From: Cellulomonas timonensis
GTDB taxonomy: Bacteria; Actinomycetota; Actinomycetes; Actinomycetales; Cellulomonadaceae
Direction: 5' to 3'
Assembly: GCF_900046455.1 (NCBI RefSeq)
Contig: NZ_FCOT01000013.1
Coordinates: 744,001 to 808,000, forward strand
DNA: 64,000 nucleotides
Below are positions 43,070-53,040 of this stretch, one piece after another (within the stretch, counting starts at the first letter, position 1; each line of letters begins with the position of its first letter). The translations under genes and the position numbers were made by a program. A model generated the notes under the pieces. That model was given only the letters and a program-made list of their open reading frames with translations, was not told the DNA's origin and did no database searches.

Positions 43070-43639
43070 ATGACGACGACGCCTGCCCGGCTCACCGTTC
43101 TCGCCGGACCGACCGCCGTTGGCAAGGGCACCGTGTCCGCCGACGTGCGGTCGCGGTATCCCGAGTTGTGGCTCTCGGTGTCGGCGACGACCCGGGCGCC
43201 GCGGCCCGGGGAGGTCGAGGGGGTGCATTACCACTTCGTCTCGGGCGCCGAGTTCGACGCGATGGTCGAGCGCGGCGAGATGCTCGAGTGGGCCGTGGTC
43301 CATGGCCGCAACCGCTACGGGACACCGCGTGGGCCGGTCGAGGCGCATCTCGCGGCCGGTGAGCCGGTGCTCCTCGAGCTCGACTTGCAGGGCGCGCGCC
43401 AGGTGCGCGCGTCCATGCCGGACGCTCAGTTCATCTTCCTCGCGCCGCCGAGCTGGGACGAGTTGGTGCGCCGGCTCGTGGGCCGGGGGACCGAGGACGC
43501 CGAGGAGCGCGAGCGCCGCCTGGAGACGGCGCGCGTCGAGCTCGCCGCCGAGTCGGAGTTCGACCACACCATCGTCAACGACGACGTCCGGCGGGCGACT
43601 GACGAGCTGGTCCACCTGATGGGACTTCCGACCGGGTAA
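43070..43639 (+). CDS. gmk: Guanylate kinase
   Basis: Phosphorylates GMP to GDP; 189 residues. The P-loop is GPTAVGKGT at residues 13-21. GMP-binding elements are [19 protein letters not shown] and [23 protein letters not shown]. The lid and C-terminal helix ([18 protein letters not shown]) are complete. The stop overlaps a TAACAT hexamer that could serve as -10 for rpoZ. Confidence 0.97.
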   Translation: MTTTPARLTVLAGPTAVGKGTVSADVRSRYPELWLSVSATTRAPRPGEVEGVHYHFVSGAEFDAMVERGEMLEWAVVHGRNRYGTPRGPVEAHLAAGEPVLLELDLQGARQVRASMPDAQFIFLAPPSWDELVRRLVGRGTEDAEERERRLETARVELAAESEFDHTIVNDDVRRATDELVHLMGLPTG

Positions 43640-43679
43640 CATGGCCCCAGTCCCACCCCTGCAACGTGCGGAGTTCACC

Positions 43680-43946
43680 GTGTCCGGAACCGTCGCCGCC
43701 CCAGTCGGCATCACCGACCCGCCCATCGACCAGCTGCTCGAGCGCGCGGACTCCAAGTACGCGCTCGTCATCTACTCGGCCAAGCGCGCGCGTCAGATCA
43801 ACGCCTACTACTCCCAGCTCAACGAGGGCCTGCTCGAGTACGTCGGCCCCCTCGTCGAGACCCGTCCGCAGGAGAAGCCCCTCTCGATCGCCATGCGCGA
43901 GATCGACGGCGGGCTCCTGACGGTCGAGTCGACGACCGAGGCCTGA
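43680..43946 (+). CDS. rpoZ: RNA polymerase omega subunit
   Basis: Chaperone of the beta' subunit in RNA polymerase; 88 residues. The N-terminus [19 protein letters not shown] and the core [20 protein letters not shown] are those of actinobacterial omega. GTG 43680 is preferred over the ATG at 43641 because it matches the family start and has CGGAG seven bases upstream. The putative -10 TAACAT (43637-43642) overlaps the gmk stop. coaBC follows after 40 bases. Confidence 0.95.
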   Translation: MSGTVAAPVGITDPPIDQLLERADSKYALVIYSAKRARQINAYYSQLNEGLLEYVGPLVETRPQEKPLSIAMREIDGGLLTVESTTEA

Positions 43947-43986
43947 GCCGCCTCGCCTCCGGGCAGGCGCCACCTCGGCGGACCCC

Positions 43987-45192
43987 ATGCGCATCGTCCT
44001 CGGCGTCTCCGGCGGCATCGCCGCCTACAAGTCAGCCCTGCTGCTGCGCCTGCTCACCGAGGCCGGCCATGACGTCCGGGTGGTGCCCACGCGGGCGTCG
44101 CTCGAGTTCGTCGGGCTGGCCACCTGGGAGGCCTTGTCCGGGCATCCGGTGAGCACCGAGGTCTTCGAGGACGTGCCGCATGTGCCGCACGTCTCGCTGG
44201 GCAAGTCGGCCGACCTGGTCGTCGTCGCGCCCGCCACCGCCGACCTGCTCTCGCGCGCGGCCACCGGCCGCGCCGACGACCTGCTCACGGCCACGCTGCT
44301 CACCGCCCGATGCCCGGTGCTCGTCGCCCCCGCGATGCACACCGAGATGTGGGAGCACCCGGCCACCGTCGCGAACGTGCGCACACTGCGTGAGCGCGGG
44401 GTGCATGTGCTGGAGCCCGCCTCGGGGCGGCTCACCGGCGCGGACACGGGCCCCGGCCGGATGCCCGACCCGGAGGTCGTGGCCGCCGCTGCGCTGGCCC
44501 TCGTGGAGCCCGCCGAGCCGTCCCCGGCGCAGGACCTCGCCGGCATGCCCGTCGTGGTCTCCGCCGGTGGCCCCCGCGAGCCGCTCGACCCCGTGCGGTA
44601 CCTGGGCAACCGGTCCTCCGGCCGCCAGGGATACGCCCTCGCCCGTGCGGCGCGCGCACGCGGCGCCCGGGTGACCCTGGTCACCGCCAACGTCGCCCTG
44701 CCTGTGCCTGAGGGCGTCGAGGCGCTCCCGGTCGAGACCACCGAGCAGCTGCGGGACGCGGTGCGCGCCGCGGCGAAGGACGCGGACGTGGTGGTCATGG
44801 CCGCAGCCGTCGCGGACTTCCGCCCGGCGTCCAGCGCCACGTCCAAGATCAAGAAGTCGGGGGGCGACCCGCTCGTCCTGCGGCTCGGGCAGAACCCCGA
44901 CATCCTCGCCGAGCTGGCCGCCGAGCGGTTGCGGCCTGGGCAGGTCGTGGTGGGCTTCGCCGCGGAGACCGGCGACGACGGCGCGTCGGTGCTCGAGCAC
45001 GGCCGGGCGAAGGCCCTGCGCAAGCGAGCCGACCTGCTCGTCGTCAACGCGGTGGGCGCCGGGCGCGGGTTCGGCACAGCCGACAACGACATCACCATCC
45101 TCGACCGCGACGCGGAGGTCGTGGCCACGGCCAGCGGCAGCAAAGACGTCGTCGCCGACCGAGTCTGGGATGCGGTACTCGCACATCTGTGA
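43987..45192 (+). CDS. coaBC: Bifunctional phosphopantothenoylcysteine decarboxylase / phosphopantothenate-cysteine ligase
   Basis: Two consecutive CoA-synthesis steps in one 401-residue flavoprotein. The CoaC half has [20 protein letters not shown], the active-site His in HVPHVSLGK, and [14 protein letters not shown]. The CoaB half has [32 protein letters not shown], the Lys-rich KIKK and NDITILD. The ATG at 43987 gives the exact family start. In this order (gmk-rpoZ-coaBC-metK) it is conserved across actinobacteria. Confidence 0.97.
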   Translation: MRIVLGVSGGIAAYKSALLLRLLTEAGHDVRVVPTRASLEFVGLATWEALSGHPVSTEVFEDVPHVPHVSLGKSADLVVVAPATADLLSRAATGRADDLLTATLLTARCPVLVAPAMHTEMWEHPATVANVRTLRERGVHVLEPASGRLTGADTGPGRMPDPEVVAAAALALVEPAEPSPAQDLAGMPVVVSAGGPREPLDPVRYLGNRSSGRQGYALARAARARGARVTLVTANVALPVPEGVEALPVETTEQLRDAVRAAAKDADVVVMAAAVADFRPASSATSKIKKSGGDPLVLRLGQNPDILAELAAERLRPGQVVVGFAAETGDDGASVLEHGRAKALRKRADLLVVNAVGAGRGFGTADNDITILDRDAEVVATASGSKDVVADRVWDAVLAHL

Positions 45193-45205
45193 GCGTCGGC
45201 CGCAT

Positions 45206-45211
45206 TAGGCT
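45206..45211 (+). promoter_or_regulatory. Leaderless -10 box for metK
   Basis: TAGGCT with seven bases to the metK ATG, in the 26-base gap after coaBC. There is no room for a SAM riboswitch. Confidence 0.65.
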
Positions 45212-45218
45212 GTTCCGC

Positions 45219-46427
45219 ATGACCGAGCCTGACATGCGACTGTTCACCTCCGAGTCCGTCACGGAAGGTCACCCGGACAAGATCTGTGATCAGATCTCCG
45301 ACGCCATCCTCGACGCGATCCTCGAGCAGGACCCCGCCGCGCGGGTGGCAGTCGAGACCATGGTCACCACCGGTCTGGTGCATGTCGCGGGTGAGGTGAC
45401 GACCAGCGCGTACGTCGAGATCCCGCAGGTCGTGCGCCAGGTGGTGCGCGGCATCGGCTACACGTCCTCCCACATTGGCTTCGACGGCGACTCGTGCGGC
45501 GTGTCCGTCTCCATCGGGCAGCAGTCGCCCGACATCGCGCAGGGCGTCGACAAGGCGCTCGAGGCGCGTCAGGACGACGCCGACCACGACCCGCCCGACC
45601 TGCAGGGCGCGGGCGACCAGGGCCTGATGTTCGGCTACGCCAGCAACGACACCGCCTCGCTCCTGCCGCTGCCGATCTTCCTGGCCCACCGCCTCGCCGA
45701 GCGGCTCGCCGAGGTCCGCAAGGCAGACGTGGTCCCCGGGCTGCGCCCCGACGGCAAGACGCAGGTGACGATCGGCTACGAGGGCGACCGCGCGGTGCGC
45801 CTCGACACCGTGGTGCTCTCCACCCAGCACGACCCCGACCTGAACCTCGAGGCCGTGCTCGCCCCGGCCATCGCCGAGCATGTCGTCGCCCCCGTCCTCG
45901 CCGAGCTCGACCTGGACCTCGACGTGCGCGGCCACCGCCTGCTCGTCAACCCGACCGGCACGTTCGTCGTCGGCGGCCCCCAGGGCGACGCCGGCCTCAC
46001 CGGCCGCAAGATCATCGTCGACACGTACGGCGGCATGGCCCGCCACGGCGGCGGTGCGTTCTCCGGCAAGGACCCGTCGAAGGTGGACCGCTCCGCCGCG
46101 TACGCGCTGCGCTGGGTGGCCAAGAACGTCGTCGCCGCCGGGCTCGCGACGCGCTGCGAGGTGCAGGTCGCCTACGCCATCGGCAAGGCGCAGCCCGTGG
46201 GCCTGTACGTGGAGACGTTCGGCACCGAGACGGTCCCGCTGGAGCGCATCACGCGGGCCATCCGCGAGGTCTTCGACCTGCGCCCCGCCGCGATCATCCG
46301 GGACCTGGACCTGCTGCGGCCGATCTACCAGCGGACGGCCGCCTACGGGCACTTCGGCCGCGAGCTGCCCGAGTTCACCTGGGAGCGCACCGACCGCGCC
46401 GCCGACCTCCTCACAGCAGTCGGCTGA
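45219..46427 (+). CDS. metK: S-adenosylmethionine synthetase
   Basis: Makes SAM from methionine and ATP; 402 residues. The start [20 protein letters not shown] leads to the catalytic [32 protein letters not shown], the flexible loop and [19 protein letters not shown] are the other family signatures. The ATG 45219, not the upstream in-frame GTG at 45189, is chosen because it sits behind a TAGGCT box at leaderless spacing and fits the family length. Confidence 0.97.
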   Translation: MTEPDMRLFTSESVTEGHPDKICDQISDAILDAILEQDPAARVAVETMVTTGLVHVAGEVTTSAYVEIPQVVRQVVRGIGYTSSHIGFDGDSCGVSVSIGQQSPDIAQGVDKALEARQDDADHDPPDLQGAGDQGLMFGYASNDTASLLPLPIFLAHRLAERLAEVRKADVVPGLRPDGKTQVTIGYEGDRAVRLDTVVLSTQHDPDLNLEAVLAPAIAEHVVAPVLAELDLDLDVRGHRLLVNPTGTFVVGGPQGDAGLTGRKIIVDTYGGMARHGGGAFSGKDPSKVDRSAAYALRWVAKNVVAAGLATRCEVQVAYAIGKAQPVGLYVETFGTETVPLERITRAIREVFDLRPAAIIRDLDLLRPIYQRTAAYGHFGRELPEFTWERTDRAADLLTAVG

Positions 46428-46461
46428 CCCCGGCTTCGCCGTGGGGGATGGTCGCCGGGGT
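46427..46461 (+). terminator. Possible weak terminator after metK
   Basis: 8-bp G+C-rich stem (46427-46434 with 46454-46461) with a 19-base loop, beginning at the metK stop codon. Confidence 0.4.
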
Positions 46462-46516
46462 TGGCTGTCGGGTCATCGGCCGCACCCCGGATGATCAGCG
46501 CTCTGGAGGATGAGAG

Positions 46517-48742
46517 GTGCCGGTGGACGGGCCAGCGCAGGAGCAGGGTGAGCAGCTGACCCTGCTCGACCTGCCCGCCCCGGCGCCCGCGAAGGGTCGC
46601 CGGGCGCGGGCCCTCGCGCGCGACGGCGTGCATCCCGCCGCGGAGCTGCCTGTCGCCCGGGTGTGCGTCGCCCTCCCGCCGGCCCACCTTGACCGCTCGT
46701 TCGAGTACGTGGTGCCCGCCGCGATGAGCGACGCCGCGCAGCCAGGCACGCGGGTCAAGGTCCGATTCGGGGGCCAGGACGTCGACGGGTACCTGCTCGA
46801 GCGCACCGAGCACGCGGAGCACGACGGGACGCTGGCGCCGCTGCGCCGCGTGGTCTCGCCCGAGCAGGTGCTGACCCCCGAGGTGCATGCGCTCGCCCGG
46901 GCAGTCGCGGACCGCTACGCGGGCACCCTGGCCGATGTGCTGCGGCTGGCGATCCCCGCCCGGCACGCGCGGGTCGAGGGCGCGACCATGGCCGCGGCCG
47001 CCGCGGTGGATGAGCCGCACGGCGAGACCACGCCGAGTCCGGCCACCGCGGCCGAGACGCCACCTGCCGTGCCACCCGTCGAGCCTGCGCCGGCGCTCCT
47101 GTCGAGCGCATGGCAGCCCTACCGGGGCGGACCGGCCTTCCTGCAGCACCTGAGCGCTGGCGGGGCGCCGCGCGCGGTGCTGTCGGCGTTGCCCGGCCCT
47201 GCCGGGGAGCGTTGGCCCGACGCGATCGCGCAGGCGGCGGCAGCGTGCCTCGCGGGTGGGCGCGGCGTCCTGGTCGTCGTCCCGGACGCCCGCGACGTGG
47301 TGCGCGTGTGCGCGGCTCTCGACACGGCGGGCATCGGGCCGTGGTCCGGGACGTCCTCCGGGGGCTACGTGCGGCTCCTCGCGGATGACGGCCCCGCGCC
47401 GCGCTACCGCGCGTTCCTCGCCGCCCTGCGCGGCCAGGCGCACGTGGTCGTCGGCACGCGGGCTGCCGCGTTCGCCCCCGTGTCGCGGCTGGGCCTGGTG
47501 GCCTGCTGGGACGACGGCGACGACTTGCATGTCGAGCCACGCACCCCGCACCCCCACGTGCGCGAGGTGCTGGCCCTGCGCGCCGCCCAGCAGGGCGCGG
47601 CCTACCTGCTGGCCGCCCACGGCCGCACCGTCGAGGCGCAGGCGATGGTGGAGCGCGGCTGGGCACATGACGTGGCCGCCGACCGGGCCGTGGTGCGAGC
47701 CCGGACGCCGCAGGTCAGGGCGCTGACGAGCGTGGAGCTCGCCCGCGAGGGCGCGGCCGGGGCCGCCCGGCTGCCCGGCCCCGCGACGCGTCTCATCCGC
47801 GAGCGCCTGGCCCACGGGCCTGTGCTCGTGCAGGTGCCGCGTGCCGGGTACCTGCCGGTGGTGGCCTGCGACAGGTGCCGGGCCGTCGCACGGTGCGGCG
47901 CCTGCCATGGCGCCTTGGCGCTGGGCTCGGCGCAGGCGGTCCCGCAGTGCCAGTGGTGCGGGCGGCTCGCGACGGGCTGGCAGTGCGCGGAGTGCGGCGC
48001 CGGGTCGTTGCGCTCGGTGCGCGTCGGATCGGACCGCACCGCCGAGGAACTGGGCCGCGCGTTCCCGGGTGTGCCGGTGCGCTCGTCGGGCGCCCGTGCC
48101 GCGGCCGGCGTCATCGCGACGGTGCCGGACGCCCCCGCCCTGGTGGTGGCGACGACCGGCGCGGAGCCGGTGTGCGAGGCCGGGTACGCCGGGGCTGTGC
48201 TGCTCGACGCGGGCGTGGGGTCCATGTCGACGTCGCTGAGCGCGGGGGAGGACGCGGTGCGCCGCTGGCTGGCGGCGGCCGCCCTGGTCAGGCCGCACGG
48301 CGAAGGGGGCGTGGTCGCGCTCGTCGGAGACGGGGCGCCAGGGCCCACCCAGGCGTTGGTGCGCTGGGACCCGGCCGGGCTCGCGTCGCGGGACCTGGTC
48401 GAGCGCCAGACGCTGGCGCTGCCGCCCGTGGTGCGCGTGGCGGCGATCACGGGGACGCGCGACGCGGTGCAGGCCGTCGTGGACCGCCTGGAGCTGCCAC
48501 CCGGCGGGGGAGTGCTGGGTCCGGTGCCGGTGACTGGCTCGTCGCAGATCGGCGTGGCGCGGCGGTCGACCCGCGCGCCCGCGCAGGAGACGTTGGACGC
48601 CGAGGTCAGGGTGCTGGTGCGGGCGCCGCTCGCGGAGGGGCACGCCCTGGTGCGCACCCTGGCGGCATCGCTCGCGGTGCGCAGCGCACGGCGTGAGGGC
48701 GGGACCGTGCGGGTGCAGGTCGACCCGGCGGAGATGCTGTGA
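46517..48742 (+). CDS. priA: Actinobacterial PriA-like protein lacking helicase motifs
   Basis: 741 residues, annotated in relatives as primosomal protein N'. The DNA-binding N domain is present (VALPPAHLDRSFEYVVP, GTRVKVRFGGQDVDGYLLER). The expected helicase Walker A (GxGKT) and DEAH box are absent; their positions read GGRGVLVVVPDARDVVRV and LGLVACWDDGDDL. The zinc domain is complete, with eight cysteines in four CxxC pairs at about residues 450-494 (CDRC, CGAC, CQWC, CAEC). Such degenerate PriA is typical of actinobacteria and probably not a helicase. GTG 46517 follows GGAGGA (46505-46510). Confidence 0.93.
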   Translation: MPVDGPAQEQGEQLTLLDLPAPAPAKGRRARALARDGVHPAAELPVARVCVALPPAHLDRSFEYVVPAAMSDAAQPGTRVKVRFGGQDVDGYLLERTEHAEHDGTLAPLRRVVSPEQVLTPEVHALARAVADRYAGTLADVLRLAIPARHARVEGATMAAAAAVDEPHGETTPSPATAAETPPAVPPVEPAPALLSSAWQPYRGGPAFLQHLSAGGAPRAVLSALPGPAGERWPDAIAQAAAACLAGGRGVLVVVPDARDVVRVCAALDTAGIGPWSGTSSGGYVRLLADDGPAPRYRAFLAALRGQAHVVVGTRAAAFAPVSRLGLVACWDDGDDLHVEPRTPHPHVREVLALRAAQQGAAYLLAAHGRTVEAQAMVERGWAHDVAADRAVVRARTPQVRALTSVELAREGAAGAARLPGPATRLIRERLAHGPVLVQVPRAGYLPVVACDRCRAVARCGACHGALALGSAQAVPQCQWCGRLATGWQCAECGAGSLRSVRVGSDRTAEELGRAFPGVPVRSSGARAAAGVIATVPDAPALVVATTGAEPVCEAGYAGAVLLDAGVGSMSTSLSAGEDAVRRWLAAAALVRPHGEGGVVALVGDGAPGPTQALVRWDPAGLASRDLVERQTLALPPVVRVAAITGTRDAVQAVVDRLELPPGGGVLGPVPVTGSSQIGVARRSTRAPAQETLDAEVRVLVRAPLAEGHALVRTLAASLAVRSARREGGTVRVQVDPAEML

Positions 48743-49389
48743 CGTCCGGCGACCTGGACGGCGCGCGGGTGGGCGGGGTCCGGACGTCGGTCCAGGCGGT
48801 GGTGTTCGACCTCGGCAACGTGTTGGTCCGATGGGATCCGCGTCTGCCGTTCGCCGGGAGCCTGACCCCCGCCGAGGTGGACGCCTTGTTCGAGGACGTC
48901 GACTTCGCCGCCTTCAACCACCTGCAGGACGCGGGCCGGCCGTGGGACGTCGCCCTGGCCGCGCTGCACGAGCTGCATCCGCGCCACGCGGCGGCCATGA
49001 CGTTGTATCGCGACAACTTCGCGGCGTCGCTGCCGGGCCCGGTGCCGGGCTCCGCGCAGGTTGTCCAGGACGTGCGGGCTGCGGGAGTGCGGCTGCTGGG
49101 CCTGACGAACTGGTCGGCGGAGACCTTCCACCACGCCGCGCCGGCGGCTCCCGCGATCGAGCTGCTCGAGGACGTGCTGGTGTCAGGCGAGGTGGGCCTG
49201 GCGAAGCCGGACCCCCGGATCTTCCGGCTGCTCGCGCGACGCTTCGGGCTGGACCCGGCGGGCACGGTCTTCGTGGACGACTCGCCGGCGAACGTCGTCG
49301 CCGCGGCTGCCGAGGGTTTCGACGCGCTGCTGTTCACGGATGCGCGCCGGCTGCGCGCCGATCTCGTGGAACGCGGCCTTCCGGTCTGA
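48739..49389 (+). CDS. HAD-family hydrolase, subfamily IA
   Basis: 216-residue haloacid dehalogenase-like enzyme, probably a phosphatase; substrate unknown. Motif I is VVFDLGNVLVRWDP, where the second Asp of the usual DxD is replaced by Gly-Asn (DLGN), as in YihX-like members. Motif II is LLGLTNWS, motif III the Lys in GLAKPDPRIFRL, motif IV TVFVDDSPANV. An N-terminal helical cap lies between motifs I and II. GTG 48739 overlaps the priA stop. Confidence 0.88.
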   Translation: MTSGDLDGARVGGVRTSVQAVVFDLGNVLVRWDPRLPFAGSLTPAEVDALFEDVDFAAFNHLQDAGRPWDVALAALHELHPRHAAAMTLYRDNFAASLPGPVPGSAQVVQDVRAAGVRLLGLTNWSAETFHHAAPAAPAIELLEDVLVSGEVGLAKPDPRIFRLLARRFGLDPAGTVFVDDSPANVVAAAAEGFDALLFTDARRLRADLVERGLPV

Positions 49390-49460
49390 GCCGATCGCGC
49401 GCTGGCCGGCCGGTGGCTGGGCGGCGTGCCCCCGCGGGGAGGCGGGCCCTCCGGGCCGCC

Positions 49461-49466
49461 TAGGAT
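49461..49466 (+). promoter_or_regulatory. Leaderless -10 box for fmt
   Basis: TAGGAT with six bases (CGAGGG) to the ATG. GAGGG could also act as a weak ribosome site if transcription starts earlier. Confidence 0.55.
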
Positions 49467-49472
49467 CGAGGG

Positions 49473-50483
49473 ATGCGACTGCTCTTCGCCGGCACCCCCG
49501 AGGTGGCTGTTCCCGCTCTTGACGCCCTCCTCGACTCACGGCACGACGTGGTGGCGGTGCTGACCCGTCCGGACGCCCGCTCCGGGCGCGGCCGGACCCT
49601 GGCGCCGAGCCCCGTCAAGCGGCGGGCGCTCGAGGCCGGGATCGAGGTCCTCACTCCTGGCAGCCCCCGTGACGTGGAGTTCCAGGCGCGCCTGGCGGAG
49701 CTCGCCGTCCACGCGGCGCCGGTGGTGGCGTACGGAGCCCTGGTGCCCGCGGCGGCGCTCGGCATCCCCACACATGGCTGGGTGAACCTGCACTTCTCGG
49801 TGCTGCCCGCCTGGCGGGGCGCGGCCCCTGTCCAGCGGGCCATCATCTCCGGGGACGAGGTCACCGGCGCCAGCACGTTCCTCCTGGAGGAGGGCCTCGA
49901 CACCGGGCCGGTGTTCGGGACCCTCACGGAGACGATCAGGCCCCGGGACACCGCCGGCGACCTGCTGGGGCGGCTGTCGGTGGCGGGCGCCGACCTGCTG
50001 GTGCGCACGCTCGACGGGATCGAGGACGGGATCCTCAGCCCTGTCCCGCAGCCCCATGACGGGGTCAGCATCGCGCCCCGGCTCGATGTCGAGGACGCGA
50101 GGGTGCGGTGGCGGCTCCCGGCCTACGCCGTGGACCGGCTGATCCGCGGCTGCACCCCCGCGCCGGGCGCCTGGACTCTGCTGCCGGACGGCGCGCGGCT
50201 CGGACTGGGCCCGGTGGCGCCCGACCCCGAGGTCGTCGACCTGGCTCCTGGTGAGGTGCGCCTGACGAAGCGGGACGTGCTGGTGGGCACCGCGACGTCG
50301 GCAGTGCGGTTGGGCGAGGGGACGCCCGCCGGGAAGCGGACGATGGACGCGGCGGCCTGGGCGCGCGGCGCGCGGCTTGCCGACGGCACACCCCGGCGGG
50401 ACGGGCTGCGGCTCGGCGAGGAGGCCGGAGACGGGCCACAACCCGGCAGCGCACAGACGAGCGACTTGGCGGCAGACGCGTGA
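49473..50483 (+). CDS. fmt: Methionyl-tRNA formyltransferase
   Basis: Formylates initiator Met-tRNA; 336 residues. The N-terminal formyltransferase domain starts [18 protein letters not shown] and has the catalytic Asn-His-Asp site in [20 protein letters not shown] and [20 protein letters not shown]. The C-terminal domain has [16 protein letters not shown]. The last 30 residues form an unconserved tail. Stop and rsmB start overlap. Confidence 0.96.
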   Translation: MRLLFAGTPEVAVPALDALLDSRHDVVAVLTRPDARSGRGRTLAPSPVKRRALEAGIEVLTPGSPRDVEFQARLAELAVHAAPVVAYGALVPAAALGIPTHGWVNLHFSVLPAWRGAAPVQRAIISGDEVTGASTFLLEEGLDTGPVFGTLTETIRPRDTAGDLLGRLSVAGADLLVRTLDGIEDGILSPVPQPHDGVSIAPRLDVEDARVRWRLPAYAVDRLIRGCTPAPGAWTLLPDGARLGLGPVAPDPEVVDLAPGEVRLTKRDVLVGTATSAVRLGEGTPAGKRTMDAAAWARGARLADGTPRRDGLRLGEEAGDGPQPGSAQTSDLAADA

Positions 50484-52006
50484 GCGGCGACGGCGGACGC
50501 GGCCCGGCCTCCTCGCGTCGGGACGCCCAGGGGCGTGAGCGTGGGGCCGCGCGCGCCGCCGGCCGCGGCGCGCGGACGGCCAGCGCCCCCTCCCAGCGAC
50601 GACGCGAGGCCGACGTGGCCCGCACGGCCGCATTCGACGTGCTGCGGGCCGTGCGCGAGACGGACTCCTACGCGAACCTCGTGCTGCCGCCGCTGCTGCG
50701 CGAGCGGAGGATCAACGGCAGGGACGCGGGCTTCGCGACGGAGCTCGCCTATGGCGCGCTGCGCCTGCAGGGCCGCTACGACGCGATCATCGAGCAGTGC
50801 GCCGCCCGGCCCGTCGGGGCGATCGACGCCCCGGTGCTGGATGTGCTCCGGCTGGGCGCCCATCAGCTCCTCGGGATGCGGGTGCCCGCGCATGCCGCGG
50901 TCTCCGAGACGGTGGGCCTGGCCCGCCAGCAGGTGGGGACGGGCGCCGCGCAGTTCGTCAACGCGGTGCTGCGAGCCGTCAGCAAGGAGCCGTTGGACGT
51001 GTGGCTGCAGCGCATCGGGGACGCCGCCGACCCCGCGGGCGACGCGCCGCTGGAGCGGCTCGCGGTGGTGGAGAGCCACCCGACCTGGGTGGTGCGCGCG
51101 CTGCGCGAGGCGCTGGTGGCGCACGGGCGCCCCGCCGACGAGATCGACGCGCTGCTCCGCGCGGACAACGACGCGCCGCGGGTGACGTTGGTGGCCCGGC
51201 CCGGGCTGGCCACTGCCGAGGAGGTCGTCGCGGAGCTCCCCGAGAGCCGCATCGGCCAGTGGGCCCCGACCGCCGTGGTCCTGGACTCTGGCGACCCGGC
51301 CTCGCTCCCAGGCGTGCGCCGCGGCGCCGTGGGCGTGCAGGACGAGGGCAGCCAGCTGACCGCGCTGGCGCTGGCCGAGGCGCCCGTCGAGGGACGTGAC
51401 GAGCGCTGGCTCGACCTGTGCGCGGGGCCTGGCGGCAAGGCGGCGCTGCTCGGCGCGCTGGCCGCGGGCCGTGGCGCCCGGCTGGTCGCCAACGAGGTGC
51501 AGCCGCACCGGGCCCGGCTCGTCGAGCGCGCCCTGGCCGCGCTGCCCGACGGCGCCGTCGAGGCAGTGCGGGTGGGCGATGGGCGCACGGTCGGCGAGCA
51601 GGAGCCCGCGGCCTACGACCGGGTGCTGGTCGACGCCCCGTGCACCGGCCTCGGGGCGCTGCGCAGGCGCCCGGAGGCTCGTTGGCGGCGTAGCCCGGCA
51701 GACCTCGCGGGCCTCGGCGAGCTGCAGCGCGCATTGCTCGGGTCGGCGCTCCAGGCGGTGCGGGTCGGCGGCGTCGTCGCCTATGTGACCTGCTCGCCGC
51801 ACCTTGTGGAGACCCAGCTCGTGGTCAAGGACGCGGTGCGCGCCGCGGGCCGGGCCGGCCTGCAGGTGGAGGTCCTTGACGCGCGTGAGCCGATGCGCCG
51901 GCTCGCACCGGAGATCGACCTCGCGGACCGCGTGGACGTGCAGCTGTGGCCGCACGTCCACGGCACCGACGCGATGCACCTGACGCTCCTGCGCCGCGTG
52001 GGCTGA
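50480..52006 (+). CDS. rsmB: 16S rRNA m5C967 methyltransferase-like protein
   Basis: RsmB/NOP2 family SAM-dependent RNA methyltransferase; 508 residues including a basic, disordered N-terminus of about 45 residues ([16 protein letters not shown]). A NusB-like domain follows ([20 protein letters not shown]). The methyltransferase has the SAM motif [15 protein letters not shown], the catalytic motif [21 protein letters not shown] and the second Cys in [20 protein letters not shown] 50480 overlaps fmt, the conserved fmt-rsmB pair. Confidence 0.95.
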   Translation: MSGDGGRGPASSRRDAQGRERGAARAAGRGARTASAPSQRRREADVARTAAFDVLRAVRETDSYANLVLPPLLRERRINGRDAGFATELAYGALRLQGRYDAIIEQCAARPVGAIDAPVLDVLRLGAHQLLGMRVPAHAAVSETVGLARQQVGTGAAQFVNAVLRAVSKEPLDVWLQRIGDAADPAGDAPLERLAVVESHPTWVVRALREALVAHGRPADEIDALLRADNDAPRVTLVARPGLATAEEVVAELPESRIGQWAPTAVVLDSGDPASLPGVRRGAVGVQDEGSQLTALALAEAPVEGRDERWLDLCAGPGGKAALLGALAAGRGARLVANEVQPHRARLVERALAALPDGAVEAVRVGDGRTVGEQEPAAYDRVLVDAPCTGLGALRRRPEARWRRSPADLAGLGELQRALLGSALQAVRVGGVVAYVTCSPHLVETQLVVKDAVRAAGRAGLQVEVLDAREPMRRLAPEIDLADRVDVQLWPHVHGTDAMHLTLLRRVG

Positions 52007-52049
52007 GCGCACCCCGCGTGCCCTCGCCAGCGCGGCGCGGGCGCGCGGA

Positions 52050-52055
52050 TACCCT
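52050..52055 (+). promoter_or_regulatory. Leaderless -10 box for rpe
   Basis: TACCCT with six bases to GTG 52062, in the 55-base gap after rsmB. Confidence 0.55.
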
Positions 52056-52061
52056 GGTCAG

Positions 52062-52736
52062 GTGGCCGCACTGATCAGTCCCAGCATCCTGTCCGCCGAT
52101 TTCGCGAACCTCGAGCGCGACCTCGAGGTGATCCGCGACGCCGACTACGCGCATGTCGACGTGATGGACAACCACTTCGTCCCGAACCTCACCCTGGGCC
52201 TGCCGGTGGTGCGCCGCATCGTCGAAGTCTCACCCGTGCCGATCGACGCGCACCTGATGATCGAGGACGTGGACCGGTGGGCCCCGCTGTACGCCGAGGC
52301 GGGCGTCGCGTCGGTCACGTTCCACGCGGAGGCCTCCCAGGCCCCCGTGCGGCTGGCCCGCGAGCTCCGGTCGCAGGGCGTGCGCGCCTCCGTGGCGCTG
52401 CGGCCCGCCACGCCCGTGGAGCCGTTCCTGGACCTGCTCGACGAGCTCGACATGATCCTGGTGATGACCGTGGAGCCTGGGTTCGGGGGGCAGGCGTTCA
52501 TCGAGGGCACCCTCGCGAAGATCCGCCGGGCGCGGGCCGCGATCGACGCCAGCGGCGCGGCGACGTGGATCCAGGTCGACGGCGGCGTCTCCCGCGGCAC
52601 GATCGCTGCCATCGCCGCGGCCGGAGCCAACTGCTTCGTGGCGGGCTCGGCCGTGTACGGGGCGCCTGACCCGGCCGCCGAGATCGCCATCCTGCGCGAT
52701 CTGGCCGACGCGGCTGCGCCCGGCAGCGGCGCCTGA
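52062..52736 (+). CDS. rpe: Ribulose-phosphate 3-epimerase
   Basis: Interconverts ribulose- and xylulose-5-phosphate; 224-residue TIM barrel. Metal and catalytic residues occur in [71 protein letters not shown] and [13 protein letters not shown]. It lies just before the riboflavin operon, as in many actinobacteria, which makes sense because ribulose-5-phosphate is the riboflavin precursor. Confidence 0.97.
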   Translation: MAALISPSILSADFANLERDLEVIRDADYAHVDVMDNHFVPNLTLGLPVVRRIVEVSPVPIDAHLMIEDVDRWAPLYAEAGVASVTFHAEASQAPVRLARELRSQGVRASVALRPATPVEPFLDLLDELDMILVMTVEPGFGGQAFIEGTLAKIRRARAAIDASGAATWIQVDGGVSRGTIAAIAAAGANCFVAGSAVYGAPDPAAEIAILRDLADAAAPGSGA

Positions 52737-52810
52737 CGCCGCCCAGCGTGCGGGCGTCCTGACCGGGGGAATGCCCCGTGTGGCATCATCGTTGACAGAA
52801 CGCACACACG

Positions 52811-52935
52811 TGCTCCGGGGTCGGTGTAATTCCGAGCCGGCGGTGACAGTCCGCGACCCGAACGCTCCTCACAGGGCGGCCGGTTGACCTGGTGGAACTC
52901 CAGGACCGACGGTGAAAGTCCGGATGGGAGGAGAC
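52811..52935 (+). promoter_or_regulatory. FMN riboswitch (RFN element)
   Basis: The conserved blocks of the FMN aptamer are present in order: GGGGTCGGTGTAATTCCGAG, CCGGCGGTGACAGTCCGCGACCC in two adjoining parts, a variable arm, CCGGTTGACCTGGTGGAA, ACCGACGGTGAAAGTCC and GGATGGGAGGAG. Outer P1 strands lie near 52811 and 52930. It senses FMN and should shut the rib genes downstream. The promoter was not identified; the TTGACA at 52792 has no -10 at usable spacing. Confidence 0.93.
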
Positions 52936-52943
52936 GTGGCGGT

Positions 52944-52995
52944 GCGCGCCAGCATGGGCGCGCTCCGTGGGATCCGGACGCCTTGACGGGCGTCC
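52944..52995 (+). other. Hairpins between the FMN aptamer and ribD
   Basis: Two 7-bp stems: 52944-52950 with 52957-52963, and 52976-52982 with 52989-52995. The second is followed by C-rich sequence rather than U. They are the candidate expression platform. The ribD ribosome site (GGGAGG near 53030) lies further on. Confidence 0.5.
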
Positions 52996-53040
52996 CCCTC
53001 CCGCAAGCCCCCGGAGCCCTCAGCGGCACGGGAGGCGACG

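Noticed and set aside
45193-45218. SAM riboswitch before metK
   Set aside because: Only 26 bases separate coaBC and metK, and they hold a leaderless -10.
44025-48643. Long - strand frames over coaBC, metK and priA
   Set aside because: Same reason: low-complexity shadow translations opposite well-conserved genes.
48739-49389. HAD protein judged inactive because the second motif I Asp is missing
   Set aside because: DLGNVL is a normal variant in YihX-like HAD phosphatases, and the other motifs are intact.
52792-52797. TTGACA as the -35 of the rib operon
   Set aside because: A -10 at 16-18 bases would lie inside the FMN aptamer and no suitable hexamer is there.
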